Positions 41,038 through 49,510 of a stretch of DNA of 64,000 nt are shown one piece after another (the stretch's first letter is position 1; every line of letters begins with the position of its first letter). The stretch comes from Sandaracinaceae bacterium (GTDB lineage: Bacteria > Myxococcota_A > Polyangia > Polyangiales > Sandaracinaceae), in the NCBI GenBank assembly GCA_020633195.1, contig JACKEC010000034.1, positions 1-64,000 of the forward strand. The letters are read 5' to 3'. The notes under the pieces were generated by a model. The model was not told where the DNA came from. It saw nothing but the letters and a program-made list of their open reading frames with translations, and searched no databases. The position numbers and the translations under genes are program-made.

Positions 41038-43203
41038 TCAGGCCCCGTCGTCGAGGGATCGCAGGAAGGCGACGAGGTCGTCGATCTCCGCGTCGGTGAG
41101 GGAGCTCGTCACGCCGTGGGTGTCGGCGGCGTTGCGCGTGGTGAGCACCTCCCGGAGCGTCGGCGCGGAGCCGTCGTGGAGGTACGGCGCGGTGCGCCAG
41201 AGCCCCCGCAGCGTCGGGGTGTCGAGGCCGGTGAGCGGGCCCCCGAGCCGCGAGCCCGAGCCGGCGCCGAGGGTGCCCACGTCGTGCAGGACGGGCTCGC
41301 CTCCGACGAACGCGCTGTCGGTGTAGGCCTCGCCGGCGTGGCACGTCGGGCACCCCGCGCCCTCGAAGAGCGCGGCGCCACGCGCCCGCGCCGCGTCGTC
41401 GTCGATCGCGCGATAGGGGCTGGTCCCGAATCGGTCGAGGCTCGCGACGTAGGCGGCGAGCGCGTCGAGCTCGGGGCTGAGCCCGGCCTTCGGCCCGCCG
41501 AGGGTCTCGTCGCGCATCATCGCGTGGAACACGTCGTCCGGCAGGAACCCCTCGCCGCCCTGGCCGCCGCGGATGTCGTGCTCGAAGTCCTGCACCTCGT
41601 CGAAGTTGGCGGTCCAGTGCAGCGGCGCCCGCCCCGCGCGACCGCGCAGCTCGATCGTGTTGCGCAGCCCCTCGCCGCGCTGCGTGAAGTCCCACACGAG
41701 CCCGTCGCCCTCCCCGTCGAGGTGGCAGGTCGCGCAAGACAGGTAGCGGGTCCGGCTCATCCGCGGATCGCGGCTCCGATAGAAGATCCGCTTCCCCTCG
41801 AGGACCATCGCCTCGAGAGGCTCGGCGGCCAGCGTCGGGATCTCCGCGAGCAGCGGCGGCTCGGTCGCGAAGCTCGACACGTCGTAGACGCGGACCGTGC
41901 GCGACAAGAACGCTTGCACGAAGAGCATCGAGCCGTCGGGCGACAGCGCGAGCCCCTGCGGCGCCTCGCCCACGGCGTCGATGCTGGCCACGGTGAAGAA
42001 GTCGAAGCCGTCGACGACCACCACCGTCTGCGCGCCCTGCATCGCGACGAAGAGGCGGTCGCCCATCGGCGCGTAGACGGCGGCCGAGGCGAAGTCGAGG
42101 TCGTCGAAGGAGTGGCGGAAGCTGTCGCGCGCCTCGGCGCCCGGCGCGCCGAGCAGCACCTCGCCGAGCGCGGCCCGGGCCGTCGTCTGGCTCGTCAACG
42201 GCAGCCCCGTGCGGAAGGCGCCCGCGACGACGTTGGCCTTGAGCGCGGGGAGCACCACGCGGCGTCCGTCCGGCGAGGGCACCGCCTGCCCGAGGAAGGA
42301 CAGGACCCCATCGTTGTCGGTGTCGCTGTCGAGGCCCTCCTGCCGCGCGAGCACCGTCTCGGGCCCGAGCGCGAGCGCCCGCGGGTCGCGCGCGTCGATC
42401 GAGACCACGCGCGCGCCGGCCTCGTCCGAGCGCCAGCGCGTCGCGATCAGCGCGCCGTCCGCGTTCATCGCGAGGCCGCGCGGCTCCGGCCCCACGGCGA
42501 GCGCGTCGAGGATCGCTCCGTCGGGGTCGACGCTGGTGACCGTGCCGGCGCGCGACGCCACGAAGAAGGCGCCGCCGCGCGGATCCGCGAGGACGGCCCA
42601 CGGCTCGGAGCCCGCCGCCACGGTGCTTCGAGGCTCGAGCGTCTCCGCGTCGAGGAGCCGCAGCGTGTCGTCGCCCTGGCACGCGACCGCGACGCGCGCG
42701 CCTGCGATCGCGAGCGCGCGCGGGTGCTCGCCGACGGTGACCTCGGTGACGAGCGCGAGCGGCTCGATCGAGAGCACGGCCACCGTGTCGGCGTCCGGGT
42801 TGACCACCCACACGCGGCCGCGCGCCGCGTCGACGGCGATGGAGCTCGACGACGTCGGCGCCGGGTCGCTCGGCCTCGGCACCACGCTGACCGAGCGCGT
42901 GGCCTCCGCCCGGCGCCCGCGCGCGTCGACCACGACGGCCCCGATCGTCCGGACGCCGACGATCTCGAAGGCGTGGCAGGCCTCGCGGCCGGTGGCGGTC
43001 GCGCCGTCGCCGAACACCCACTCGACGGCGCCGTCGGACGCGACGGAGAAGCAGGCCTCCTCTCGCACGAACGCGTACGCCGGCCCGTCGATCGTCGCGT
43101 CCGGAGGCGGCGTGTCGGCGTCGGCGCCGGCGTCGGTCGGGGGGGCGGGGTCGGTGCAGGCGACGGCGAGCGCCGCGACGATCCCGACGAGCGACCTACT
43201 CAC
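41038..43203 (-). CDS. Lipoprotein with PKD-like, beta-propeller and dihaem cytochrome c peroxidase-like domains
   Basis: A 721-residue lipoprotein (Cys16, Asp/Pro-rich linker). Order: a PKD-like Ig domain (residues about 45-110, WVFGDGATATG...HAF), a YncE-like seven-bladed propeller (about 120-460, repeated VVVD/LAMSPDG-type strands), then a MauG/cytochrome c peroxidase-like C-terminal domain with two haem motifs, CATCH and CPTCH. The C terminus DLVAFLRSL is typical of the family. It may oxidise a substrate or reduce peroxide outside the cytoplasm using haem; the activity is not predictable. The GTG start overlaps the end of the LVIVD gene by 8 bases, so the pair is one operon. Confidence 0.82.
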   Translation of the reverse strand: MSRSLVGIVAALAVACTDPAPPTDAGADADTPPPDATIDGPAYAFVREEACFSVASDGAVEWVFGDGATATGREACHAFEIVGVRTIGAVVVDARGRRAEATRSVSVVPRPSDPAPTSSSSIAVDAARGRVWVVNPDADTVAVLSIEPLALVTEVTVGEHPRALAIAGARVAVACQGDDTLRLLDAETLEPRSTVAAGSEPWAVLADPRGGAFFVASRAGTVTSVDPDGAILDALAVGPEPRGLAMNADGALIATRWRSDEAGARVVSIDARDPRALALGPETVLARQEGLDSDTDNDGVLSFLGQAVPSPDGRRVVLPALKANVVAGAFRTGLPLTSQTTARAALGEVLLGAPGAEARDSFRHSFDDLDFASAAVYAPMGDRLFVAMQGAQTVVVVDGFDFFTVASIDAVGEAPQGLALSPDGSMLFVQAFLSRTVRVYDVSSFATEPPLLAEIPTLAAEPLEAMVLEGKRIFYRSRDPRMSRTRYLSCATCHLDGEGDGLVWDFTQRGEGLRNTIELRGRAGRAPLHWTANFDEVQDFEHDIRGGQGGEGFLPDDVFHAMMRDETLGGPKAGLSPELDALAAYVASLDRFGTSPYRAIDDDAARARGAALFEGAGCPTCHAGEAYTDSAFVGGEPVLHDVGTLGAGSGSRLGGPLTGLDTPTLRGLWRTAPYLHDGSAPTLREVLTTRNAADTHGVTSSLTDAEIDDLVAFLRSLDDGA

Positions 43204-44806
43204 ACGCGACCGTCGTGAACGTCGCGCTGAACGCGGCGGCGGTCGGGTTGCCGTTGAGGTCGGTGACCCCGCCCGCCGGGACCTCGAGCGTGTACGTCGT
43301 CGAGGGCGCGAGCACGCGCGTCGGCCACACGTTGACCACCCCGTCCTGGCCCGAGAGGTAGACGTCGAGCGCGTTGCCGTCCGGATCGCGGAGGATCACC
43401 GAGCCGCGGAAGACGCTGCTCATGGAGACGAACTCCGTGAACGTCAGCCCGACCCGCGTCGTCAGCGGCTGATCCGTCGCGCCGTCGAGGGGCACGACCA
43501 TGTTCACGGCCGGGGGCGTCGAGTCCACGGCCTCCGCGAAGGGCACCACCGCGCTGGCCTCCCCGTCGACGGAGTCGTCGTCGACGCTCAGCACCAGGAC
43601 GTTGCCGAACGGCGTGAGGGTGTCGACGTCGCCGGTGTGCTCGTAGCGGGCGAGCGCGGTCGGCGCGGTGGGGTCGCTCACGTCGAGCCGCATCCCGTAG
43701 GCGCTGAAGCCGACGAACGCGACGCCCTCCTTGATGAAGACGTAGCCGCCGTCGCCGTCCGGCGCCTCCCAGTCCCCGGCGAGGGTCGGGTGCGTGGGGT
43801 CGGTGACGTCGAAGATCGCGAGCCCGCCGCTGAAGCCGATCCGCGGGTGGTAGGTGTGGCCGCCGTTCACCATCCCGAAGTAGGCCGGCAGCGGGATCGG
43901 GCGCTCGAGCCGATCCACGGTGCCGTTGGTGATCGAGTAGGTCCCGCCGGGGATCGGCCGCGGCTGGCGCGGATCGCGGATGTCGACCACCGCCGCCACC
44001 GATCCCTCGCTGCTGAACACGTAGAGGTGGTTGCCGATCGCGATGACCTGACCGATCCGGAAGAGCGGCTCGGGCAGGTACTGCGCGACGATCTCGGGGT
44101 TGCGCGGATCCTCCGCGTCCACGACGTAGACGCCGTTGTCGGACGCGCCGACGTACACGTACGGGGCCTGCCAGGACGTGCTCATCACCGTGCGCATGTA
44201 CGCGTCCGGGTAGCGCACGCCGGGGAGCGTGAAGTCGGTGACGCGGACCGGCGCGGTCACGTCCTGCAGGTCCCAGAACTGGATGCCGGTCAGCGACGCG
44301 ACCACGATCCAGCGCCCGCCGATCGTGGAGTAGCCCGTGGCGTGGGTCTCCCGGATCTGCTCGTCGAGGACGTTGGCGACGAGCACGGGCGAGCACGGGT
44401 CGTGGATGTCCCAGACCGCGATCCCACCCCGGCCGCGCTCGTGGGCCCAGGGGCGCACCAGGTAGCCGTCGAGGAAGAACCCCGTGTTGTGGTGGTTCTC
44501 GTCGGCGTCGCCGAGCGGGAGGAAGGCGCACTCCACGCCGATCTGCGCGGCGTCGAAGATCGTCGACGGAGCGCCCGGGCCCGTCGGCGGGTCGAAGCCA
44601 TCCGGAGGGGGCAGCGGATCGGGGTCGGGGGCGCCCGCGTCGCCGGTCCACAGGTGACAGCCGGTCGGCGCGGGCCCCGCGTCGGGGCCTCCGTCCACGC
44701 CCGCGTCGGCCGCCGATTCCCCTGCGTCCACGCCCGCGTCGGTGGGCTCGTCGGGGCTCGGGCAGCCGACCAGGAGCAGGGCGAGGAGCCAGCGGGGGGC
44801 GTTCAC
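43196..44806 (-). CDS. LVIVD-repeat lipoprotein with C-terminal Ig-like domain
   Basis: A 536-residue lipoprotein (lipobox LVGC, Cys15; Asp-Ala-Gly linker). The core holds repeated strands such as GIAVWDIHDP, GIQFWDLQDV, GVYVVDAEDP, GLAIFDVTDP, the LVIVD pattern of a beta-propeller facing outward. A Big_5/SbsA-like Ig domain ends the protein (about residues 425-536, PPAVNMVVPLDGATDQPLTT onward). Start is a GTG at 44806. Functionally unassigned in the family; coupled with the dihaem propeller gene downstream, so they may form a surface complex. Confidence 0.8.
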   Translation of the reverse strand: MNAPRWLLALLLVGCPSPDEPTDAGVDAGESAADAGVDGGPDAGPAPTGCHLWTGDAGAPDPDPLPPPDGFDPPTGPGAPSTIFDAAQIGVECAFLPLGDADENHHNTGFFLDGYLVRPWAHERGRGGIAVWDIHDPCSPVLVANVLDEQIRETHATGYSTIGGRWIVVASLTGIQFWDLQDVTAPVRVTDFTLPGVRYPDAYMRTVMSTSWQAPYVYVGASDNGVYVVDAEDPRNPEIVAQYLPEPLFRIGQVIAIGNHLYVFSSEGSVAAVVDIRDPRQPRPIPGGTYSITNGTVDRLERPIPLPAYFGMVNGGHTYHPRIGFSGGLAIFDVTDPTHPTLAGDWEAPDGDGGYVFIKEGVAFVGFSAYGMRLDVSDPTAPTALARYEHTGDVDTLTPFGNVLVLSVDDDSVDGEASAVVPFAEAVDSTPPAVNMVVPLDGATDQPLTTRVGLTFTEFVSMSSVFRGSVILRDPDGNALDVYLSGQDGVVNVWPTRVLAPSTTYTLEVPAGGVTDLNGNPTAAAFSATFTTVACE

Positions 44807-44924
44807 GCCTCGAATCTATGCGAGGCGAGCCCAGGGTTCCAAGCCCGGGTGGCCATGGGTTCCATCGCGACTACGTTCGGCGGTCGGGGCGGGCCCACCC
44901 CTGCCTTTCGCTCGCAGCCTCTGT

Positions 44925-44930
44925 TAGAGT
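44925..44930 (+). promoter_or_regulatory. Candidate -10 element (TAGAGT)
   Basis: TAGAGT (with TT before) lies 23 bases upstream of the ATG at 44954 in a 147-base divergent gap; GAGGGGAA seven bases before the ATG is the ribosome site, so this one would have a short leader. Confidence 0.35.
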
Positions 44931-44953
44931 GCTGCCGTCACCGAGGGGAAAGT

Positions 44954-46735
44954 ATGTCCGACAGACTGAAGCTCGCTTCGCTCACGGCCCTGGGGGGCCT
45001 CTGCCTTTCGCTCGCGCCGGCCGTGGCCTTCGCCCAGCCCGACGCGGGTCTCTTCGACGCCGCCAGCACCTGCGGTAACGGGGTGCGTGAGCCCTGGGAG
45101 CAGTGCGACTGGGGCTTCTTCGACATCGAATTCGCCACCGGTGAAGGCGGCGGGGCGGACGGCCGAGGCGAGCCGACCGAGTACGACTGCTGCGACATCA
45201 ACTGCCGCCTGCGCCCCTCGACCTTCGAGTGCCGCAACTCGTGGCGGGGTGACTGCGACGCGCCCGAGTTCTGCAGAGGCACGCGCGACGCGGACGGAGT
45301 CCACTCGACCTGCCCGCCCGACCGCCTCCACACCGGCTCGCACGTGTGCCGCCCCGTCGCGGACGCCTGCGACGTCCCGGAGACGTGCACCGGGCGCAGC
45401 ACCGAGTGCCCCCCCGACGGGCTCGCGGGGAGCACCGTGACCTGCCGTCCCGCGGCAGGCCCCTGCGACGCCGCCGAGGTCTGTGACGGCATCCGCGTCA
45501 ATTGCCCGGTCGACCAGCTGGCCGCGGCCGGCACGGTCTGCCGGATCGCGACCGGCGGCTGCGACGCCGAGGAGCTCTGCAGCGGCTCGACCGCGAGCTG
45601 CCCCTCGGACGTCCTCGCCGCGGCCGGCACCGAGTGCCGCGCGGCCGCGGGTGACTGCGACGTGGCCGAGCTGTGCTCGGGCACCGGCGCGACCTGCCCC
45701 GCCGACGCCTTCGCCGACGACACCACGGTCTGCCGCGCCTCGACGGGCCGCTGCGACACCGAGGAGCTGTGCTCCGGCACCGACGCGGACTGCGCGACGG
45801 ACATGAGCGCGGCGGACGGCACCAGCTGCGCGGACGCGACCCGCTGCAACGGCGAGGAGACGTGCATGGCCGGCAGCTGCACGCCGGGCACCGCGCCCAC
45901 CTGCGACGACCGCAACCTCTGCACCGCGGACTCTTGCGCGGAGCCGGGCGGCTGCATGAACACGCCCGTCGCGGGCTGCTGCAACATCGACTCGGGCTGC
46001 GACGACGGCGACATCTGCACCTCCGACACGTGCTCGGGCGCGGGCGGCACCTGCTCCTCGGCCCCGATCACGAACTGCTGCGAGACCGACGCGGACTGCG
46101 ACGACGCGAACGCCTGCACCGCCGACGCGTGCGACACGACGACGAACCGCTGCATGCGCACCCCGGTGGCGGGCTGCTGCGCGACCGACGCGGACTGCGA
46201 CGACTCGAACGCCTGCACCGGCGACACCTGCGACACCACGACCGGTATGTGTGACAACGCGGAGATCGCGGGCTGCTGCACCGGCGACGGCGACTGCAAC
46301 GACATGAACACCTGCACCTCGGACCGCTGCGACACGGCGGCCATGACGTGCACCAACGACGCGATCGCCGGCTGCTGCCTCACCGACGAGGACTGCGACG
46401 ACGGCGACGAGTGCACCGCCGACATGTGCGACGCGGCCACCGCGACCTGCTCGAGCGACCGGATCCCCGGCTGCGGGCGTGACGCGGGCGGCGGCTTCGA
46501 CGACGCCGGCACCGGCATGACGGACGCGGGCGGACCCGTCGGCACCGACGCGGGCCCGATGGACGGCGCGGTCGGCACCGGCGGCGACGGCGCGGTCGGC
46601 GACGCGGGTGACGACATGACCGAGGGTGGCTGCGGCTGCCCGATGGCCGTGGGTGGCAGCACCGACACCGCGCCGATGGGCCTGCTCGTCGCGCTCGGCG
46701 CCCTCGTGTTCTGGCGCCGCCGCCGCCGAGGCTGA
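44954..46735 (+). CDS. Cys-rich repeat protein with MYXO-CTERM anchor
   Basis: A 593-residue secreted protein: Sec signal (to AFA-QP), then many Cys-rich modules. The first half has disintegrin-like C-D-x-x-E-x-C-x-G units (for example CDAAEVCDGI, CDVAELCSGT); the second half has repeats of the type CCxTDxDCDDxNxCTxDxCDTTT, about seven of them, each likely a small disulfide/calcium-binding knot. A Gly/Asp-rich linker and GGCGC, a hydrophobic helix and WRRRRRG end the protein, typical for MYXO-CTERM sorting to the cell surface. Function unknown, probably adhesion or surface structure. Divergent from the LVIVD gene. Confidence 0.85.
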   Translation: MSDRLKLASLTALGGLCLSLAPAVAFAQPDAGLFDAASTCGNGVREPWEQCDWGFFDIEFATGEGGGADGRGEPTEYDCCDINCRLRPSTFECRNSWRGDCDAPEFCRGTRDADGVHSTCPPDRLHTGSHVCRPVADACDVPETCTGRSTECPPDGLAGSTVTCRPAAGPCDAAEVCDGIRVNCPVDQLAAAGTVCRIATGGCDAEELCSGSTASCPSDVLAAAGTECRAAAGDCDVAELCSGTGATCPADAFADDTTVCRASTGRCDTEELCSGTDADCATDMSAADGTSCADATRCNGEETCMAGSCTPGTAPTCDDRNLCTADSCAEPGGCMNTPVAGCCNIDSGCDDGDICTSDTCSGAGGTCSSAPITNCCETDADCDDANACTADACDTTTNRCMRTPVAGCCATDADCDDSNACTGDTCDTTTGMCDNAEIAGCCTGDGDCNDMNTCTSDRCDTAAMTCTNDAIAGCCLTDEDCDDGDECTADMCDAATATCSSDRIPGCGRDAGGGFDDAGTGMTDAGGPVGTDAGPMDGAVGTGGDGAVGDAGDDMTEGGCGCPMAVGGSTDTAPMGLLVALGALVFWRRRRRG

Positions 46736-46741
46736 GTCCGA

Positions 46742-46838
46742 CGACGCGAAGCGTCGGAGGATCTCAGTGGGGGAGCGCGAGGGGCTTGCCCCTCGCCGGA
46801 GAGAAATCGCCGGCGGCGATTTATCGACAGACCTTGAG
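46742..46838 (+). repeat. Dispersed intergenic repeat, copy A
   Basis: About 97 bases between the MYXO-CTERM gene and alkB. Bases 46759-46838 match 51835-51913 in inverted orientation, with one single-base gap and two or three substitutions. The unit contains a short palindrome CGACGC-GAA-GCGTCG at 46742-46756, GAGGGGCTTGCCCCTC and AAATCGCCGGCGGCGATTT, so it folds into several hairpins. Confidence 0.85.
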
Positions 46839-46859
46839 AGCAGCCCCGGCTCACGAATC

Positions 46860-46890
46860 GAGGCCCTCTCCATGCTATGGAGGGGGCCTC
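46860..46890 (+). promoter_or_regulatory. 14-base-pair hairpin over the alkB start region
   Basis: GAGGCCCTCTCCAT, loop GCT, then ATGGAGGGGGCCTC: fourteen pairs with one G-U in RNA. The 3' arm contains the GGAGGGGG ribosome site for the GTG start at 46892. It could mask translation initiation of alkB, or be a terminator of the preceding region; no T run follows. Confidence 0.5.
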
Positions 46891-46891
46891 G

Positions 46892-47518
46892 GTGCTTCCG
46901 TCGACCCAACCGGCCCGGAGAGGTCGCGAGACGCTGGCCGGCGGCGGCTGGATCGAGCTCCACGAGGGGTTCTTCCGAGACCACGAGGCCCAGATGGCCG
47001 CGCTCCTCGAGGAGCTGCCGCTCCGCGTCGAGGAGGTCGTCGTGTGCGGCAAGCGCTACCCGACCCCGCGACGCACGAGCTGGCACGGGGACCCGGGCTG
47101 CGCCTACGGGTACTCGGGCCGTCGCTGGGAGCCGTCCCCGTGGACCCCGACCCTCGACCGGATCCGCGCGCAGCTCGACGAGCTCGAAGGGGTCCACTTC
47201 AACTCCCTGCTCGCCAACCACTACCGGGACGGCGCCGACGCGATGGGCGCGCACGCCGACGACGAGCCCGAGCTCGGCCCCTCGCGCGACGACGTGCGGA
47301 TCGCGAGCGTCTCGCTCGGCGCGGCCCGCCGCTTCGTGCTCGGGCACCGCGCGACCAAGGAGAAGCGGGAGTGGTCGCTCGGCGGTGGCAGCGTCCTCGT
47401 GATGGGCGGCCCGCTGCAGCGCGACTGGGTCCACCGCGTCCCCCGCACCAAGCGGGTCGTGGGGCCCCGCCTCAATCTGACCTTCCGCGTCGTCGTGCCC
47501 CGCCCTAGGATTCCGTGA
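46892..47518 (+). CDS. AlkB-family 2-oxoglutarate/Fe(II) dioxygenase
   Basis: A 208-residue AlkB-like oxidative demethylase (nucleic acid repair or modification). Iron ligands His121 and Asp123 lie in GAHADDEPEL, and His181 in WVHRVP; the 2-oxoglutarate-binding Arg sits in RLNLTFR (Arg193 or Arg199). The NSLLANHYRDG motif at 104-114 is typical of human ALKBH2/3-like and some bacterial members. Start: GTG 46892 has GGAGGGGG six bases upstream; ATG 46877, five codons earlier, lies inside the hairpin with no ribosome site. The stop overlaps the msrA region (TGA at 47516-47518), suggesting coupling. Confidence 0.87.
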   Translation: MLPSTQPARRGRETLAGGGWIELHEGFFRDHEAQMAALLEELPLRVEEVVVCGKRYPTPRRTSWHGDPGCAYGYSGRRWEPSPWTPTLDRIRAQLDELEGVHFNSLLANHYRDGADAMGAHADDEPELGPSRDDVRIASVSLGAARRFVLGHRATKEKREWSLGGGSVLVMGGPLQRDWVHRVPRTKRVVGPRLNLTFRVVVPRPRIP

Positions 47519-47520
47519 CC

Positions 47521-48174
47521 ATGCTCGACTTCCTCAAGAAGAAGCTCGTGATGCCCCGCGCCGACGAGGCCCTCCCCGGTCGCGAGGCGAAGATGCCCGT
47601 CGCCGCGCGCCACGCCGTGCTGGGCACGCCGATGGAGGCGCCCTTCCCCGACGGGCTCGAGCTCGCGATGTTCGGGTTCGGCTGCTTCTGGGGCGCGGAG
47701 CGCAAGCTCTGGCAGGCCGACGGCGTCTTCTCGACCGCCGTCGGCTACGCCGCGGGCTTCACGCCGAACCCGACCTACGAGGAGGTCTGCTCCGGACGCA
47801 CGGGCCACAACGAGGTCGTGCGCGTCGTGTTCGATCCGAAGAAGACGTCCTACGAGAAGCTCCTGAAGGTGTTCTGGGAGAGCCACGACCCGACGCAGGG
47901 GATGCGGCAGGGCAACGACGCGGGGACCCAGTATCGGTCGGGCGTCTACGCCTACGGCGACGCGCAGCTCGCCGCGGCCCAGGCCTCGAAGGCGGCCTAC
48001 GAGACCAAGCTGGTCGCCGCCGGCTACGGCCCCATCACCACCGAGATCGTCGCCGCGCCGCCGTTCTACTTCGCCGAGGACTACCACCAGCAGTACCTCC
48101 ACAAGAACCCGAACGGCTACTGCGGCATCGGCGGGACCGGCGTCGCCTGCTCCATCGGCCTCGACGTCGACTGA
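47521..48174 (+). CDS. msrA: Peptide methionine sulfoxide reductase A
   Basis: A 217-residue MsrA, which reduces methionine-S-sulfoxide in damaged proteins using thioredoxin. The catalytic motif GCFWGAE has the nucleophile Cys55, and downstream family motifs are present (YEEVCSGRTGHNEVV, YHQQYLHKNPNGYCG). The Cys in GYCG and ACSIGL near the end could serve as recycling residues. An N-terminal extension of about 45 residues precedes the core. ATG 47521 is used; a GTG at 47515 overlapping the alkB stop is four bases after AGGA and equally possible. Confidence 0.95.
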   Translation: MLDFLKKKLVMPRADEALPGREAKMPVAARHAVLGTPMEAPFPDGLELAMFGFGCFWGAERKLWQADGVFSTAVGYAAGFTPNPTYEEVCSGRTGHNEVVRVVFDPKKTSYEKLLKVFWESHDPTQGMRQGNDAGTQYRSGVYAYGDAQLAAAQASKAAYETKLVAAGYGPITTEIVAAPPFYFAEDYHQQYLHKNPNGYCGIGGTGVACSIGLDVD

Positions 48175-48212
48175 TCTCGGCGCTCCTGATCTCGACGCTC
48201 CCTCGGTTCTGG

Positions 48213-48218
48213 TACGCT
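48213..48218 (+). promoter_or_regulatory. Candidate -10 element (TACGCT) of a leaderless transcript
   Basis: TACGCT is ten bases before the ATG at 48229 and no Shine-Dalgarno is visible between them. Confidence 0.35.
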
Positions 48219-48228
48219 CGCCGACGCG

Positions 48229-48756
48229 ATGCGCATCCAATCCGAGTCCCTCATCCGTCACCCGCAGGAGAAGGTCTACGCGGCGTACCGCGACCGGCTC
48301 TCCGAGATCGCGGCGTACATTCCCGACGTCAAAGAGATCCGCGTCGAGAAGCGGCAGGAGCACGACGCCGGGGTCACGATCCACAACATCTGGATCGCCG
48401 ATCGCGAGGTCCCCGTCTTCGCGAGGGCGTTCATCAAGCCCGAGATGCTGCAGTGGGACGACTTCGCGGAGTGGAAGGACGGCGAGGGCCGCGTCTACTG
48501 GACGCTCAAGCTCCGGGTCTTCACCGACAGCGTGACCTGCAGCGGCACCAACACCTTCGCGGCGGCCGGCGACGGCAAGACGAAGGTCTGCCTCGAGGGC
48601 GACCTCGACATCGACGTCAAGAGCATCCCCGGCGTGCCCAAGCTGCTCGCGGGCGGGCTCAAGCCGAAGGTCGAGAAGTTCATCGTCTCGCTGATCACGC
48701 CCAACCTGCAGCGCGTCAACGAGAGCCTGCAGCAGTTCCTCGACGAGCACGGCTGA
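48229..48756 (+). CDS. SRPBCC-like (DUF2505-type) protein
   Basis: A 175-residue soluble protein resembling the START/Bet v1 superfamily, close in pattern to DUF2505: an N-terminal strand and helix (HPQEKVYAAYRDRLSEIAAY), a run of antiparallel strands, and a long C-terminal helix (FIVSLITPNLQRVNESLQQFLDEHG). Such folds bind hydrophobic ligands in a cavity. No catalytic residues recognised. The last 41 bases overlap the convergent RibD-like gene. Confidence 0.7.
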   Translation: MRIQSESLIRHPQEKVYAAYRDRLSEIAAYIPDVKEIRVEKRQEHDAGVTIHNIWIADREVPVFARAFIKPEMLQWDDFAEWKDGEGRVYWTLKLRVFTDSVTCSGTNTFAAAGDGKTKVCLEGDLDIDVKSIPGVPKLLAGGLKPKVEKFIVSLITPNLQRVNESLQQFLDEHG

Positions 48757-49465
48757 GGTAGCGGCGGAAGGTCCAGGGGCCGCTCGGCTCCTCGACCGCG
48801 GTCGCCGCGCCCGAGGGGACGAGCGCCGCCTCGATGGCCGCCTCCGACAGGAACGGGCCGCCGATCGCGAGCGGGTCGAGCTCGCCCTCGAAGGTGCTGA
48901 GCAGGAGCTCGTCGATCGCGCAGGGCCGGTCGTACAGCGGCACCGCGACCCGGGGCCCCGCCTCGACGCTGACCGACGCGCAGCCTCTGTCGTCGAGGAA
49001 GTGGCGCAGGGCGCCGCGCGGCGTGGGGTCGTCGACGCGGACGACCTCGACGCGCGAGGGCAGCTCGAGCGGCGCCTCGCGGCCCGTGTACACGATCGGC
49101 CGCGCCCAGCTCGACCAGACGGGGTGCGACGCGGGCAGCGCTCCGCTCTGGGTCAGCACGCAGAGCCACGGCGGGTCGCGGCCCTCGCGGAGCGCGTGGA
49201 ACCCGGCGCCGTCGAGGTCGTAGCGCAGCTCCGGCTCCGCGCGCAGGACGCTGCCGCTCACGACGATGGCGTCGACGCGCGCCCGCGTGAGCTGCAGGCA
49301 GAACCAGTCCGTCGCGCTCTTGGGCGACCGCTCCCCGATCCGCATCACGCGCAGCGCGGCCCCGACGCGGGCCACCGCGACCACGTGGAGCACCCCCGAC
49401 GCCGCTCCGAGCGGCGCCCCGTAGAGCGCCCGCGCGCGCTCGTCGACCTCCTGTCGCGTCTGCAC
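48716..49465 (-). CDS. RibD C-terminal / dihydrofolate-reductase-fold protein
   Basis: A 249-residue protein of the RibD_C family (NADPH-dependent reductases related to DHFR). Visible signatures: RARVDAIVVSGSVLR (the R-x-x-x-DAI-x-x-G pattern) and VSVEAGPRVA, where family members have EGGP; the Gly-to-Ala change could weaken cofactor binding. No deaminase domain, so it is not a complete RibD. The GTG start at 49465 overlaps its own GGAG site and is uncertain; internal starts exist. Divergent from miaB with 45 bases between. Confidence 0.7.
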   Translation of the reverse strand: MQTRQEVDERARALYGAPLGAASGVLHVVAVARVGAALRVMRIGERSPKSATDWFCLQLTRARVDAIVVSGSVLRAEPELRYDLDGAGFHALREGRDPPWLCVLTQSGALPASHPVWSSWARPIVYTGREAPLELPSRVEVVRVDDPTPRGALRHFLDDRGCASVSVEAGPRVAVPLYDRPCAIDELLLSTFEGELDPLAIGGPFLSEAAIEAALVPSGAATAVEEPSGPWTFRRYLSRARRGTAAGSR

Positions 49466-49510
49466 TCCGTTTGCCCCTCGGCCGCCCTTCTTCCATACCC
49501 CGACCTCGGC

